Below are positions 63,510 through 64,000 of a DNA stretch of 64,000 nucleotides, one piece after another. Within the stretch, counting starts at the first letter, position 1; each line of letters starts with the position of its first letter. Under the pieces are notes generated by a model. It was not told the DNA's origin. It saw only the letters and a program-made list of their open reading frames with translations, and searched no databases. The stretch spans positions 5,672,501 to 5,736,500 of the forward strand of contig NZ_CP089391.1 of the NCBI RefSeq assembly GCF_027594865.1, given 5' to 3'. Made by a program: the position numbers and the translations under genes. The DNA is from Bradyrhizobium xenonodulans. GTDB lineage: Bacteria > Pseudomonadota > Alphaproteobacteria > Rhizobiales > Xanthobacteraceae.

Positions 63510-64000
63510 GTGCCAGCTCGTAGCGAAGACTCGGCCATTTCCTTTGGGCCATTTCGACTGTTTCCGAAGTCCCGGCTCTTGGAGAAGGAGGGCTCGCCGC
63601 TTCATGTCGGCGGCCGTGCGCTCGATATTCTCATTTTCCTTGCCGAGCGCCCCGGCGAAGTCGTCGACAAGCGCGAACTGGTCAAGCGCATCTGGGCCGA
63701 CGTCAATGTCGACGAGGGCAGCCTGCGTTTCCACGTCGCAGCGCTGCGCAAGGCGCTCGGCGATACCGGCAAGTCGGCCCGTTATGTCGTCAACGTCCCC
63801 GGACGCGGCTATTGCTTTGTCGCCTCGTTTGCTCAACCGGCCCCGGCCGCCGCACAGCCAACCGTCGACATCCTGCCTCCCCGCTCCCTCCCCACGCCGC
63901 TCTCGAAGATGGTCGGCCGGGAGGAGATCGTCGAGAAGATATCGAACGGGCTTTCGCTGCATCGCTTCATGACCGTGGTCGGCCCCGGCGGCATCGGCAA
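63510..64000 (+). CDS. Winged-helix regulator with P-loop ATPase domain, 3' partial
   Basis: The gene starts at GTG 63510 with GAGGGGG 9 bases upstream and runs off the window; 163 codons are visible. Residues about 10-100 form an OmpR-type winged helix (FGPFRLFPKSRLLEKEG, then VDKRELVKRIWADVNVDE and YVVNVPGRGYCFV). After a Pro/Ala linker comes LSKMVGREEIVEKI and a Walker A, VVGPGGIGK, at the very end. This layout fits large one-component regulators with an NB-ARC/AAA-like ATPase. The divergent gap to the Bug gene (63214-63509) holds no other feature I can name. Confidence 0.8.
   Translation, partial: MPARSEDSAISFGPFRLFPKSRLLEKEGSPLHVGGRALDILIFLAERPGEVVDKRELVKRIWADVNVDEGSLRFHVAALRKALGDTGKSARYVVNVPGRGYCFVASFAQPAPAAAQPTVDILPPRSLPTPLSKMVGREEIVEKISNGLSLHRFMTVVGPGGIG

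Overview
The window is GC-rich, densely coded DNA with Bradyrhizobium-like content: a metallo-beta-lactamase closely resembling the BJP type of Bradyrhizobium japonicum, rhizobial-style ars and hut clusters, NodT-family efflux, Tat-exported Bug receptors, and the GC-rich palindromic repeats usual in that genus. This assignment is inferred from gene content and remembered protein similarity. No rRNA, tRNA or CRISPR array was seen.

Bases 1-25,700 form a large block for lanthanide-dependent, PQQ-dependent alcohol and C1 oxidation. It holds the end of a SoxYZ-like carrier, an ISAs1-family insertion sequence with intact ends, an ABC importer flanked by small exported proteins, a minus-strand set of lanmodulin, the PQQ precursor peptide PqqA and an outer-membrane barrel, and a divergent set of a quinoprotein alcohol dehydrogenase, cytochrome c and a XoxJ-like protein. 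These are followed by a FUSC-type membrane protein, an orphan Bug receptor and an AraC regulator. Next come xoxF (lanthanide methanol dehydrogenase), xoxG (its cytochrome), glutathione-dependent formaldehyde dehydrogenase and Gfa. An exported molybdenum hydroxylase pair follows, then a third quinoprotein without the vicinal cysteines, next to a Rieske protein. All three quinoproteins carry the D-x-D lanthanide signature and share the Glu and Asn metal ligands. The likely flow is methanol or another alcohol to aldehyde in the periplasm, electrons to the dedicated cytochromes, and cytoplasmic detoxification of formaldehyde through glutathione.

Bases 25,880-37,100 are mixed accessory and housekeeping genes: a truncated haemoglobin, 3-hydroxybutyryl-CoA dehydrogenase, an orphan PstS, an arsR-arsI-arsC-aqpS operon with an operator that overlaps a probable leaderless promoter, tungstate-transport genes in an unusual convergent layout, low-complexity exported proteins, a truncated TonB-receptor plug, an esterase and a B3 beta-lactamase. 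A GGDEF-EAL gene at 37,365-39,372 is broken by a frameshift.

Bases 39,380-49,916 are a divergent histidine-utilisation locus. hutI-hutH-hutU lies on the minus strand. hutF-hutC, a NitT/TauT-type ABC importer and an M20 amidohydrolase lie on the plus strand. A perfect 20-bp palindrome sits between the two halves. hutG is absent from the window.

Bases 49,913-64,000 hold a stand-alone BamA/Omp85, a repeat-rich gene-poor stretch, a tightly overlapping NodT-MacA-MacB-response regulator-histidine kinase operon, an MFS transporter, a second orphan Bug receptor, and the start of a winged-helix regulator with a P-loop that runs off the end.
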